Source: Prolixibacter denitrificans
GTDB taxonomy: Bacteria; Bacteroidota; Bacteroidia; Bacteroidales; Prolixibacteraceae
DNA: 64,000 bases
Assembly: GCF_003014495.1 (NCBI RefSeq)
Contig: NZ_PYGC01000002.1
Location: 558,001 to 622,000, forward strand
Direction: 5' to 3'
Made by a program: the position numbers and the translations under genes. The notes beneath the pieces are model-generated. The model was not told the DNA's origin. It did not search any database and saw nothing but the letters and a program-made list of their open reading frames with translations. This document shows, one piece after another, positions 26,836 to 36,053 of the stretch (positions are counted from its first letter, which is position 1; each line of letters opens with the position of its first letter).

Positions 26836-27612
26836 ATGGACAATTCGAATCAGAAGAAGATAATCGGAATTATTCCGTCCCGTTATGCTTCCAGCAGATT
26901 TCCGGGGAAACCGCTGGCTGACATTGCGGGAAAATCAATGATACAACGCGTATATGAAACTGCCGCCAGCGTTTTCGATGATGTGTGGGTCGCAACAGAC
27001 GACCAGCGCATATTTGACGCAGTGGAGGCGTTTGGAGGAAAGGCGGTAATGACGTCAGAAGAGCACCGCAGCGGAACGGATCGTTGCTCGGAAGCGGTGA
27101 AGAATGTGAGTGAATCAACTGGCAAAAGCTTTGATGTGGTCGTAAATATTCAGGGCGATGAGCCATTTATTAAACCCAGCCAGTTAAATAAAGTCGCTGC
27201 TTTGTTTGACGAAGAGGAGACACAGATTGGCACGTTGGTGCAGCCGATTACCAAAAGCGAAGATATTTTCAATCCGAATATACCCAAAGTGGTACTGGCC
27301 GAAAACGGCGATGCCATATATTTCAGTCGTTCGCCAATTCCTTTTGCCCGAAATATCGAGCAGGATAAATGGATTAATCATCACACATTCTTCGGTCACA
27401 TTGGTTTGTATGCGTATCGTACCGAAGTTTTACATGAATTAACTGGTTTGCGGGAAGGACGCTTGGAGAAGATGGAATCGTTGGAGCAACTTCGCTGGCT
27501 TGAGCATAGTTATCGTATCCGCACCCAGGAAACCAATTACGACAGTTTTGGTATCGATACCCCGGAAGATTTAGAAAAAGTACTGGCTGAAGGAATAGAA
27601 AAATACTTGTAG
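26836..27612 (+). CDS. kdsB: 3-deoxy-manno-octulosonate cytidylyltransferase (CMP-KDO synthetase)
   Basis: A 258-residue cytoplasmic enzyme that activates KDO with CTP for addition to lipid A. The nucleotide-binding IIPSRYASSRFPGKPL is at residues 12-27; VATDDQRIF, EHRSGTDRC and VNIQGDEPF follow in family order. The length is normal. It is divergent from the sigma-54 regulator operon, with a 183-base AT-rich gap between them, and is followed after 39 bases by the branching enzyme, so the two may share a transcript even though their pathways differ. Confidence 0.97.
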   Translation: MDNSNQKKIIGIIPSRYASSRFPGKPLADIAGKSMIQRVYETAASVFDDVWVATDDQRIFDAVEAFGGKAVMTSEEHRSGTDRCSEAVKNVSESTGKSFDVVVNIQGDEPFIKPSQLNKVAALFDEEETQIGTLVQPITKSEDIFNPNIPKVVLAENGDAIYFSRSPIPFARNIEQDKWINHHTFFGHIGLYAYRTEVLHELTGLREGRLEKMESLEQLRWLEHSYRIRTQETNYDSFGIDTPEDLEKVLAEGIEKYL

Positions 27613-27651
27613 TTCGAAGTTCCTTACAGAGAATAGTTAAAAATCATCATC

Positions 27652-29661
27652 ATGGACAGAATCCCGATTGTACAAAACGACCCCTGGCTCGAACCTTTCG
27701 AGGGGACGTTTATCGAGTGGAAAGAACTTTCTGAACAAAAAGAAAGAGAGTTAACCGGAGGTAGATCTTTGGTCGATTTTGCCGAAGGCCATCACTACTT
27801 CGGGTTATTCCGTGATGAGAAAGGATGGGTGTTACGCGAGTGGGCGCCCAATGCGACCCGCATCTTTCTAATCGGAGCATTTAATGATTGGAAGGAACTG
27901 CCGGAATTCGAACTGCAATCTATTGGAGAAGGGAACTGGGAGCTAAGATTGACGCCGGACGCATTGAAACATGGCGACCTGTTCGCGCTTTCGGTTTACT
28001 GGGAAGGAGGACAGGGGAAGCGAATTCCTGCCTGGACCCGTTGGGCGGTTCAAGATCCGGATTCGTTGATTTTTAATGCGAAAGTCTGGATGCCCGAAAA
28101 TCCTTACGAATGGAAGAATGATTTTTCCGGTTTAACCGAAGCTCCGCTAATTTACGAATCGCACGTGGGAATGGCAGGTGAAGAGCCGCGGATTCACACG
28201 TATGACGAGTTTCGTAAGAATATGCTACCTCGAATAAAGAAGGCGGGTTATAACACGATTCAGTTGATGGCGGTTCCTGAACATCCTTACTATGGAAGCT
28301 TTGGCTATCATGTGTCTAGTTTCTTTGCGCCGTCTTCGAGGTTTGGTACGCCGGACGAGCTGAAAGCATTAATTGATGAAGCGCATAGAATGGGAATGGC
28401 GGTTATTATGGATCTGGTGCATTCGCATGCGGTGAAAAACGAGGTGGAAGGCTTGGGCCGTTACGATGGCACGCGATACCAGTTTTTTCATGAAGGTGGA
28501 AGAGGGGAACATCCTGCCTGGGATTCGTATTGCTTTAACTATGGTAAGCCCGAAGTGCTTCATTTTCTATTCTCGAATATCAAGTACTGGCTGGATGAGT
28601 TCCGGTTCGATGGTTTCCGGTTCGACGGTGTGACCAGCATGCTCTATTTTGATCATGGTCTGGGTAAAGCATTTTCTTCTTATACCGATTATTTTACGCC
28701 CAATATCGATTACGAGGCGATTGTTTATTTTAAGTTGGCGAATAAACTCATTCACCAAATCAAGCCGAATGCTATTTCTATTGCCGAAGAAGTGAGTGGA
28801 ATGCCCGGACTGGCTTCACCGCAGGAAGACGGTGGACTCGGTTTCGATTTTCGTATGGCGATGGGTGTCCCCGATTTCTGGATTAAAATTATTAAAGAGC
28901 TGAAAGATGAGGAGTGGGATGTCGGCCGGATTTTTTACGAGCTGACAGCGCATCGTCAGGACGAAAAAGTGGTAAGCTATGCCGAGAGCCATGACCAGGC
29001 ATTGGTAGGTGACAAAACGATCATCTTCCGGTTGATTGATAAGGAGATGTATTTCAGCATGCGAAAAGACCAACCCAATCTGACCGTGGAACGCGGAATC
29101 GCGCTTCATAAGATGCTCCGGTTGGCAACAGCTTCGTGTGCCGGTGGCGCCTATCTTAATTTCATGGGAAATGAATTCGGGCACCCTGAATGGATTGATT
29201 TTCCACGCGAAGGGAATGGCTGGTCGTATCAACATGCTAGGAGAATATGGAGTATTGCTGAAGACCCCGAATTACGGTACCACTGGCTGCTCGATTTCGA
29301 CCGGGATATGATTCACATTCTCAGGGAAGAAAGGCTGCTCGAGAATCCGGAAGTACGTTGGATTACCGACAATAAGGCCGATCAAATACTGGCCTTTCAG
29401 CGCGGTGATTTACTGTTTGTCTTTAATTTCAACCCCGACAAATCATTTGAAGGATACGGAATACAGATGGACCCGTCGAAATTCAGGGTAATCCTTAGCA
29501 CAGATGCTCATCCTTATGGCGGACAAAACCGGATTGATCAGGATATCATTTATTACACGCTGCCGGTTTCTAAGTTGAGTTCTAACCATTATCTGAGGTT
29601 GTATTTGCCTGCACGTACCGCAGTTGTGCTGAAAAAAGAGTCGTACAAACGGATTCGATGA
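27652..29661 (+). CDS. glgB: 1,4-alpha-glucan branching enzyme (GH13, eukaryote-like type)
   Basis: A 669-residue branching enzyme that makes alpha-1,6 links in glycogen. A CBM48-like N-terminal domain (GLFRDEKGWVLREWAPNATR) precedes the GH13 barrel. Catalytic residues appear as D325 in FRFDGVTSM, E379 in IAEEVSGMP and D448 in ESHDQALVGDK. The GFHDYGN-less, EVSGMP-containing pattern resembles the plant/animal branching enzyme subfamily (GH13_8) more than the common bacterial GlgB (GH13_9). It completes the glycogen gene set, although it lies 12 kb away from the main block at 7763-15221. Confidence 0.94.
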   Translation: MDRIPIVQNDPWLEPFEGTFIEWKELSEQKERELTGGRSLVDFAEGHHYFGLFRDEKGWVLREWAPNATRIFLIGAFNDWKELPEFELQSIGEGNWELRLTPDALKHGDLFALSVYWEGGQGKRIPAWTRWAVQDPDSLIFNAKVWMPENPYEWKNDFSGLTEAPLIYESHVGMAGEEPRIHTYDEFRKNMLPRIKKAGYNTIQLMAVPEHPYYGSFGYHVSSFFAPSSRFGTPDELKALIDEAHRMGMAVIMDLVHSHAVKNEVEGLGRYDGTRYQFFHEGGRGEHPAWDSYCFNYGKPEVLHFLFSNIKYWLDEFRFDGFRFDGVTSMLYFDHGLGKAFSSYTDYFTPNIDYEAIVYFKLANKLIHQIKPNAISIAEEVSGMPGLASPQEDGGLGFDFRMAMGVPDFWIKIIKELKDEEWDVGRIFYELTAHRQDEKVVSYAESHDQALVGDKTIIFRLIDKEMYFSMRKDQPNLTVERGIALHKMLRLATASCAGGAYLNFMGNEFGHPEWIDFPREGNGWSYQHARRIWSIAEDPELRYHWLLDFDRDMIHILREERLLENPEVRWITDNKADQILAFQRGDLLFVFNFNPDKSFEGYGIQMDPSKFRVILSTDAHPYGGQNRIDQDIIYYTLPVSKLSSNHYLRLYLPARTAVVLKKESYKRIR

Positions 29662-29681
29662 CAGGGTAAAGCTTACGTTTT

Positions 29682-29719
29682 TTAATCAAACTTTTGATAT
29701 GCCTGTGCTGTTTGATTAA
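29682..29719. repeat. Ten-bp perfect inverted repeat after glgB
   Basis: TTAATCAAAC (29682-29691) and GTTTGATTAA (29710-29719) are perfect arms around an 18-base loop, between glgB and the CDGSH gene. There is no T run, so it may be a weak terminator for glgB or a binding site ahead of the CDGSH gene. Confidence 0.5.
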
Positions 29720-29760
29720 TAAGTAAATGAAGTGCGAATCTTTTATAAAACCGACTATTT

Positions 29761-29958
29761 ATGGTATCAGAAATCAAAACCACCAAAGTGACTTTCACGG
29801 AAAACGGACCGATCATGATCGAAGGACCTGTTACGATGGAAGGTCAGTATGGCAATAAGGCCACAGAAACCAAAACCATTTTTCTTTGCCGTTGCGGAGG
29901 CTCTTCCAATAAGCCGTTCTGTGATGGCACCCACAAGAAAATCGACTTCAAAGGTTAG
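29761..29958 (+). CDS. CDGSH iron-sulfur domain protein
   Basis: A 65-residue protein with one CDGSH-type [2Fe-2S] motif. The ligands are C43, C45, C54 and H58 (CRCGGSSNKPFCDGTHKK), the three-cysteine one-histidine set of mitoNEET-like proteins. No membrane anchor or signal is present, so it is a small cytoplasmic redox or cluster-transfer protein. It stands alone, 99 bases after glgB and 110 bases before a lipoprotein gene. The specific partner is unknown. Confidence 0.93.
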   Translation: MVSEIKTTKVTFTENGPIMIEGPVTMEGQYGNKATETKTIFLCRCGGSSNKPFCDGTHKKIDFKG

Positions 29959-30068
29959 TTTACTTTATTGATTTATAGAAAATTGTTGCTTTCCTATATA
30001 CCAAAATCAGGGAGAATTTCGTTATTCTTCTTAGGAATGATCTAATTATTAACCAAAAGTAACCCCTT

Positions 30069-31433
30069 ATGAGTAGACCTAGTCTTAGAAGTCTTTGGGT
30101 CCTTGGAATTATTATTGCTCTTTTTGCCCTGGTGTTGGCATCATGTTCCAAGGACGACGGCAAATCGCCGTTTGATAGTAACACCGATGAAGACATAACC
30201 GTTGTTAACGATGACGCGGCTTTTACTTCAAGGGTAACGACAATGGATGAAGTGGTCAACGTGGCTTCATCTTCGCTGAAGTCGGCTTCTGTGGTCCCTT
30301 CGAATAGTTATACATTGAAGTTGGTGGCTCATGTCGATCCACCTCTGGCTGATCAGGGGAAATCGGATAAGTTGAGTGCATCTTTCGTTCAAGTGGTTGG
30401 CGATAAGGCTTATGTAACCTATCACCGGCAGGATGATATTGTGAAGGGAGCATTCGAGGTAATTGACATGTCGGCTCCCAAGCATCCTAAAATTTCATCT
30501 CAGCTAACGTACGGAAACGTGGAATTCAATGCCTTGAATGTCGATGATCAAACCTATTCCGATCCGGATGCGGGCACAGTAACCCGTTGTTGGCTGGCCT
30601 GCGATGATCATAAAGATGGTGCGGTTCTTCGGGAAATTTACCTGGAAGCTAATGGAGATATTTATTATCCTACCGGGAAAAATAAAAACAAGATTATTCA
30701 ACGCGATAAGGTGTTGGATGCTCCGTCTTCCAATGCGGTTTTCCGACATGGTGACTATCTCTATTTTGCTGCCGGCGGTGAAGAGAAGACCATCACGAAT
30801 AGTAAAGGTGAAACGATTACTCTGAACACCGGTATTACGAAGATTGCCCTGAGTGATTTCTCGACAGCGGCAAGAGTGCGCTTCTCTTACGCAAAGTATG
30901 CGGTTTATGCTGCCAATGTAGATAAAGTGGTAGGTTTTGAAGGTGTTGCCGATGCTAAACTGCACGTGTTAGCACCCGACCTTTCATCGGACGACGTGAT
31001 GAATATCGGTAACTACTACTATCCCGGTAATTCGAATAACCCGGGTACCTCCGATAATCATACAACTCCCGATTATCAAGGGAAATCGACGATTACCGTA
31101 GACGGTAACCTGGTATTCGTTTCGTTGGGAGCTGTTGGTTTGAAGGCTTTCGATTTGACGGCTGGTCAAACCGATCCGACTCCGGTGTACCAGTACTTGT
31201 TAACCGATCAGAATGTTGGAAATGTGAATGCGGTAACGCTGTTCAATGGTGATATCATGATTGCCAACGGAGCTGACGGTTTGGTTGTCGCCAGTATTCC
31301 TGCGCAGGGAACTGATTTGGAAATCTTAGGAAGTTACAACCCGGAAGGTTCGGTGAACTATGTTGCCGGAACGAATGACTACATTATTTTGGCAGCCGGA
31401 ACAGGAGGTTTGTATATCCTGAAGAAAGTTTGA
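30069..31433 (+). CDS. Lipoprotein with probable beta-propeller (LVIVD-like) repeats
   Basis: A 454-residue predicted lipoprotein. The signal ends in LVLASC with the lipidated cysteine at C26, followed by an acidic, exposed linker. The mature region contains repeated blades with patterns such as DKAYVTYHR, YLYFAAGG, NLVFVSLGAVGLKAFDL and DYIILAAGTGGLYIL, which resemble LVIVD-type propeller repeats. It is likely to sit on the outer membrane or cell surface. Function unknown. It is a single-gene unit closed by a terminator at 31461. Confidence 0.8.
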   Translation: MSRPSLRSLWVLGIIIALFALVLASCSKDDGKSPFDSNTDEDITVVNDDAAFTSRVTTMDEVVNVASSSLKSASVVPSNSYTLKLVAHVDPPLADQGKSDKLSASFVQVVGDKAYVTYHRQDDIVKGAFEVIDMSAPKHPKISSQLTYGNVEFNALNVDDQTYSDPDAGTVTRCWLACDDHKDGAVLREIYLEANGDIYYPTGKNKNKIIQRDKVLDAPSSNAVFRHGDYLYFAAGGEEKTITNSKGETITLNTGITKIALSDFSTAARVRFSYAKYAVYAANVDKVVGFEGVADAKLHVLAPDLSSDDVMNIGNYYYPGNSNNPGTSDNHTTPDYQGKSTITVDGNLVFVSLGAVGLKAFDLTAGQTDPTPVYQYLLTDQNVGNVNAVTLFNGDIMIANGADGLVVASIPAQGTDLEILGSYNPEGSVNYVAGTNDYIILAAGTGGLYILKKV

Positions 31434-31460
31434 TCAAATAAAATACATGTGAACAGATAG

Positions 31461-31487
31461 AAGCGATCCAAATGGGTCGCTTTTTTT
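31461..31487 (+). terminator. Terminator of the lipoprotein gene
   Basis: Arms AAGCGATCC (31461-31469) and GGGTCGCTT (31474-31482) with an AAAT loop and a T run. It may also serve the convergent small membrane protein gene whose stop lies at 31486. Confidence 0.8.
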
Positions 31488-31950
31488 ATGCTCCCTCTTT
31501 TTTTCGTGGAATTAACTTATTGAGTTCTTCAATGATTTGTTGCCTCTCTTTTCTTTTAATGCCGGAAAGACTAACCGGCGGATAAACGGCTACTCCTTGC
31601 CGGGTTCTGACCGTTAATATCAGGTCGGTCTTTATTCCGCCTAAATGTTTTTCAGCTTCCGCTTTCATCAAATTAGTAACGGGAAATTCGATGGATTGAA
31701 ACAAGCGGTTGATAGTGAAGACGGAGAAGTACCGGATGATGATCTTCTCTTTTTCATCGAAAATACGAATGTACTGGAGATTGAGTGCGGCGATGAAAAG
31801 AAAAGCGACAACAAAGACGGCGGCACCAATAGCCAGCCAGGTAAAAAGTTGTAGCAGAAGTAAAACCGTTAAACTTACCAGAACGAGCACTCCTCCAAGC
31901 AGAATTCTCTTTCTCAGCTTGTCGGCATATTTCCGGTTACTGTATATCAT
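31486..31950 (-). CDS. Small membrane protein with PH-like C-terminal domain
   Basis: A 154-residue protein. Two adjacent hydrophobic segments (residues about 15-35 and 38-58) form a hairpin, followed by a beta-rich domain with IRIFDEKEKIIIRYF, FPVTNLMKAEAEKHLGG and LILTVRTRQGVAVYPP, similar to bacterial PH-like (bPH) domains, and a final charged helix. I chose ATG 31950 (MIYSNRKYADKL); the longer open frame up to 32055 would overlap the divergent aroB promoter and start codon. Function unknown. Confidence 0.7.
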   Translation of the reverse strand: MIYSNRKYADKLRKRILLGGVLVLVSLTVLLLLQLFTWLAIGAAVFVVAFLFIAALNLQYIRIFDEKEKIIIRYFSVFTINRLFQSIEFPVTNLMKAEAEKHLGGIKTDLILTVRTRQGVAVYPPVSLSGIKRKERQQIIEELNKLIPRKKEGA

Positions 31951-32009
31951 CTTTGTGTATATTTTAGTGTAGAAGTTTGCAATTCGAAATTCAAAATAGC
32001 AAATAGTTT

Positions 32010-32017
32010 TAACTTTG
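32010..32017 (+). promoter_or_regulatory. Candidate -7 box of the aroB-aroA unit
   Basis: TAACTTTG at 32010-32017 matches TAnnTTTG and lies 19 bases before the aroB ATG. The -33 region is not clear. Confidence 0.45.
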
Positions 32018-32036
32018 TCCGGTAAACATCCGAAAA

Positions 32037-33110
32037 ATGAACAATCTACCATCATACCATGCAGCAGTAACCGTGACTGATGATGTTGTAGCTGCTCTCT
32101 CTCAATTGATTTCCCGTTATCCCGAAGATAAGGTTTTTCTGGTGAGCGAATCGAATACGACCCAATTTTGTCTTCCTGTTTTACAGGACGTCATTGGATG
32201 GGAGAAGGTGAAGAAAACAGAAGTTCCGGCAGGCGAAGAAAACAAGAAGCTGTCTTCGGTCGAGAAAATCTGGATGTTTCTGAGCCAAAACGGGGCCGAC
32301 CGGAAATCACTGGTAATTAACGTGGGCGGTGGAATGTTAACCGACCTGGGAAGTTTTGCGGCTTCGACCTATAAACGCGGAATGGATTTCGTGAATGTTC
32401 CAACGACGCTGCTATCGCAGGTAGACGCTTCGGTCGGTGGTAAGACCGGCTTTAACTTCAACGGTTTTAAGAACGAAATCGGGGTGATTAATCAACCCAA
32501 AGATGTCATTATCGATACTCGCTTTTTGAAAACCATTGACCGCCGGAATTTTGTATCCGGATTTGCTGAAATGGTGAAACACGGCTTGATTCGTTCAGCC
32601 GATCATCTGAAGGAGGTCCGCAACTACGATCTCGATTTGCTCAACTACGAAGCGTTAGCCGGACTAATCGCCCGCTCGGTAGCCATCAAAGATTATTTTG
32701 TTGATAAGGACCCGACAGAAAAGAATATTCGAAAAGCATTGAACTTTGGCCATACCATTGGTCACGCTTTCGAGAGTTATGCCATGACTTCCGGGAAACC
32801 GATATTACACGGCTATGCAGTGGCTTACGGTATGATGGCGGAATTGTATCTGTCGCACAAAATGGCCGGGTTGTCAAGTCGCGATTTGAAGGAACTTTCG
32901 TATTGGCTGATGACCATCTACGGAAAATTTGATATCACGTCAGAGGATTACGATGCGTTGCTGAGCCTGATGAGTCATGATAAGAAAAACGAAGGCAAGC
33001 GAATTAACTTTACGCTGTTGCCGAAAGTTGGAAAAGTGGCGATTGACCAGGATTGCAGTCGCGACTTAATCATTGAATCGCTTGATTTTTACCGGAATCT
33101 TTCCCTTTAA
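32037..33110 (+). CDS. aroB: 3-dehydroquinate synthase
   Basis: A 357-residue NAD- and divalent-metal-dependent enzyme that converts DAHP to 3-dehydroquinate, the second step of the shikimate pathway. Signature segments are NVGGGMLTDLGSFAASTYKR, VPTTLLSQVDASVGGKTG and the metal ligand region LNFGHTIGHAFE. The length is normal. aroA follows after 12 bases, so the two shikimate genes are co-transcribed. Confidence 0.97.
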   Translation: MNNLPSYHAAVTVTDDVVAALSQLISRYPEDKVFLVSESNTTQFCLPVLQDVIGWEKVKKTEVPAGEENKKLSSVEKIWMFLSQNGADRKSLVINVGGGMLTDLGSFAASTYKRGMDFVNVPTTLLSQVDASVGGKTGFNFNGFKNEIGVINQPKDVIIDTRFLKTIDRRNFVSGFAEMVKHGLIRSADHLKEVRNYDLDLLNYEALAGLIARSVAIKDYFVDKDPTEKNIRKALNFGHTIGHAFESYAMTSGKPILHGYAVAYGMMAELYLSHKMAGLSSRDLKELSYWLMTIYGKFDITSEDYDALLSLMSHDKKNEGKRINFTLLPKVGKVAIDQDCSRDLIIESLDFYRNLSL

Positions 33111-33122
33111 CGAATTGTATAG

Positions 33123-34367
33123 ATGCTTTACCAGATAACCAGACCCACCAGCAGGTTGGAAGGAGAAATCAAACTGCCTGCTTCAAAAAGTATTAGTAAT
33201 CGTGTGTTGATTATCAATGCGCTGAGTTATTCGTCATACACTATCGGAAATTTGTCGGATAGCGACGATACCCGCGTGATGGAGAAGGTGCTGAACGCTT
33301 CGACCAACGAGTTCGATATCGGTCATGCCGGAACGGCTATGCGTTTCCTGACGGCTTTTCTTTCGAAGATAATGGGGCAGTGGACGCTAACCGGTTCGGA
33401 GCGGATGAAACAACGGCCGATTAGCATATTGGTTGATGCTTTGCGAGAGTTAGGTGCGGTAATTGAGTATGCGGGAGAAGAGGGTTATCCACCGCTGAAG
33501 ATTACCGGAACCGCTCTGAAAGGGGGCGTACTGGAACTCGACGGAAGTGTGAGTAGCCAATATATTTCAGCGTTGCTGATGATTGCTCCGTCTATCCAAA
33601 ATGGTTTGACGTTGAGGTTGAAAAACAAGATTACTTCCCGTCCATACATCGAGTTGACGTTAAAGCTGATGAAGAAATTTGGTGTGCGGTATGCCTGGAA
33701 AGGGAGTGAGATTCGTATCGAGCAGCAGGATTACAAGCCCATCCGATTCACGGTGGAAGCTGATTGGTCCGGAGCTTCTTACTGGTATCAAATCGCCGCT
33801 ATGTCCGATGATTTCGATATCCTGTTAAAAGGATTGCGCTTGCAAAGCTTGCAGGGCGACGCTGTGTTAGCTAAATGGTTTGACCAATATTTCGGAATCC
33901 AGTCAAAACAGGAAGGCAACGATGTACGAATTTCCCGAAAGGAAAAACCGGATGTGAAACGCCTTGACTTGAACTTTGTGGAAAATCCGGACGTGGCCCA
34001 GACTTTTGCCGTTTTGTGTGTGGCAAAACAGATACCATTTCACTTTACGGGCTTGCATACCCTAAAGATAAAAGAGACTGACCGGATTGCTGCATTGCAG
34101 AATGAATGCGCCAAGCTGGGAGCAAAACTGACCGAATTACAGCTCGGTGAAATTGCCTGGGATGGAAAGTTGGATGAAAGTGTTGATGCGAGTGAGGCTA
34201 CTATCGAAACCTATCATGACCATCGGATGGCGTTGGCGTTTGCTCCGGCTGCTTTGGTTTTCGGTAACTTGAAGATTGCCGATCCCATGGTGGTGACCAA
34301 ATCTTATCCCGCTTTCTACGAGGATTTGAAGCAAGTTGGATTTACAGTTCAGGAAGTACCTGATTGA
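33123..34367 (+). CDS. aroA: 3-phosphoshikimate 1-carboxyvinyltransferase (EPSP synthase)
   Basis: A 414-residue enzyme that adds the enolpyruvyl group of PEP to shikimate 3-phosphate. Recognisable segments are LPASKSISNRVLIINAL near the start, GHAGTAMRFLTAFL, DGSVSSQYISALLM, LKIKETDRIAALQNE and DHRMALAFAPAALV. It is slightly short compared with E. coli AroA but complete in motifs, as is usual in Bacteroidota. It lies 12 bases after aroB. Confidence 0.96.
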   Translation: MLYQITRPTSRLEGEIKLPASKSISNRVLIINALSYSSYTIGNLSDSDDTRVMEKVLNASTNEFDIGHAGTAMRFLTAFLSKIMGQWTLTGSERMKQRPISILVDALRELGAVIEYAGEEGYPPLKITGTALKGGVLELDGSVSSQYISALLMIAPSIQNGLTLRLKNKITSRPYIELTLKLMKKFGVRYAWKGSEIRIEQQDYKPIRFTVEADWSGASYWYQIAAMSDDFDILLKGLRLQSLQGDAVLAKWFDQYFGIQSKQEGNDVRISRKEKPDVKRLDLNFVENPDVAQTFAVLCVAKQIPFHFTGLHTLKIKETDRIAALQNECAKLGAKLTELQLGEIAWDGKLDESVDASEATIETYHDHRMALAFAPAALVFGNLKIADPMVVTKSYPAFYEDLKQVGFTVQEVPD

Positions 34368-34391
34368 TGTTTCTGGAAAAGTTTTTTTTTG

Positions 34392-36023
34392 CTATTTCCA
34401 GCTTTCAGGATTCGTCGACAACTCAAAAATGTCGAGATAGCTCAGCCGGATGATGTTGGCCATCTTGGTGTAGTTGATCATTTCCGGCACATCAGTCGGT
34501 TGGTGGTAATCCGGTTGACCACCAGTGTGAAACCAGAACAGTGGCACATTGTCTTTGACAAACCACACATTATCACTGCCACTATCCGGCTTTTCCGAAC
34601 CGTTGTATGAAACATCCAGATTTAGGTTGTAGTCACTGATGTGTTGTTTCGATAGAGTAACTGCCGGTTGGAAGGCTTTCGAATAAATCATGGTTACCTG
34701 GTTGTCCGGTGCTTCCGGGCCGGCATTTCGGCCAATCATATCGAAGTTCAGATAAGCCATTATTTCGTCCATATTAGACCAATGATTGACAAAGTAATGC
34801 GAACCCAGCAGTCCTCTTTCTTCTCCATCCCAACAAGCAAACAAAATGGTGTATTCGGGTTGAACTTTGGAGGCGAGCATCGCTTTGGCAATATTCAGTA
34901 CCGCAGAAACTCCCGAAGCGTTGTCATCTGCGCCGTTCCAAATATAACCATCGTGGATGCCCAAATGGTCGTAATGGGCACCAATGACGATGAATTTGTT
35001 CTTTTCCTTTCCTTCAATCTTACCCAACACATTTCGTAGCTGCAGTCTTCGATTCCTGGTGTTTATTGCCAGTTCAATTGTCTTTCCACTAACGGCTTGT
35101 GATACATTTTTCAGTTCGGAAGCTTTCTTACGGGCTTGCGTATTCTGAAACTCCGGTCCCATGATGTCTGAGAATACAGAAGGCGAGATGTAAATAACCG
35201 GAATATTTCCATCGCCAGTGTTCGGTAGGTAAACCCGTTTGTCATAAAACGATTTACGCTTCTTCACGCCTTCATACATTGTATTATGGAAATAATACTG
35301 GTTAGCGTTCCAATGACTGATTTGTGTACCACTTGCAACTTCCAGTATGGCTAATGCGCCATGCTCTTTTGCCTGTTTATTTTTCAATCGCTCCAGCACT
35401 CTGCCCTCTGGTCCTGTGATTGCTTTTGCTGCCTGACTGTTCTGAAAACCATCGCCGGGTAAGCCGGCCCACCTGACGACGATTTTGTTTTTGACATCGA
35501 CTTTGTTGAAATCATCATAGCCACTTTTCTCATCGGTTAGCCCATAGCCAACGAATACTACCGGAGCTGAGATCTGACTGCTTCCATTGGGAATTGTTAC
35601 TCGAAAATCAGCTTTGTACGCGTATTCTTTTTTAAGGGTAGACTTATCTGATGTTGTGACTAATGCCAGTTTCTGTATTGTATCTGGCGTTACTTCAATT
35701 GCCTGAAAGGGTTGAGAGAAAGACGTGGTTTTTCTTTTTTCCGCTCCCAAAAGTTTTTGATATCGATCGGGTTTGAACGAAACCGAGTCGCCCACTGGTT
35801 CCAAACCGATGAAGCTGAACAACGATGCTACATATTCACCTGCTATTTGGCCTTGTTTTGTTCCGGCCATTCTTCCCTCGAGTTGGTCGCTGGCCAGAAA
35901 CTGAACGGGGCTTTTAACGCTCTTCATGGTAATTGTTTGTAGACCCTTGTCTTTTGGCGTTTGTCCAAAAGCCGTCAGATTCAAAAACAGGAGAAGCAAT
36001 AGTGATGTTGTAAAACGCGTCAT
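34392..36023 (-). CDS. Exported M28-family metallopeptidase
   Basis: A 543-residue zinc aminopeptidase-like protein. Residues 1-20 form a signal peptide ending near TAFGQ, so the enzyme is exported. A PA-like insert (about residues 130-260) precedes the M28 core with GAHYDHLG near residue 350, NGADDNASGVSAVL and CWDGEERGLLGS carrying the two-zinc ligands and catalytic glutamate. It probably trims peptides in the periplasm or outside the cell. It follows deoD by 30 bases on the same strand, so it may be transcribed with it. Confidence 0.92.
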   Translation of the reverse strand: MTRFTTSLLLLLFLNLTAFGQTPKDKGLQTITMKSVKSPVQFLASDQLEGRMAGTKQGQIAGEYVASLFSFIGLEPVGDSVSFKPDRYQKLLGAEKRKTTSFSQPFQAIEVTPDTIQKLALVTTSDKSTLKKEYAYKADFRVTIPNGSSQISAPVVFVGYGLTDEKSGYDDFNKVDVKNKIVVRWAGLPGDGFQNSQAAKAITGPEGRVLERLKNKQAKEHGALAILEVASGTQISHWNANQYYFHNTMYEGVKKRKSFYDKRVYLPNTGDGNIPVIYISPSVFSDIMGPEFQNTQARKKASELKNVSQAVSGKTIELAINTRNRRLQLRNVLGKIEGKEKNKFIVIGAHYDHLGIHDGYIWNGADDNASGVSAVLNIAKAMLASKVQPEYTILFACWDGEERGLLGSHYFVNHWSNMDEIMAYLNFDMIGRNAGPEAPDNQVTMIYSKAFQPAVTLSKQHISDYNLNLDVSYNGSEKPDSGSDNVWFVKDNVPLFWFHTGGQPDYHQPTDVPEMINYTKMANIIRLSYLDIFELSTNPESWK

Positions 36024-36053
36024 TCGCAGTTGTTTGTGCGGTTTGCAAAGTGT

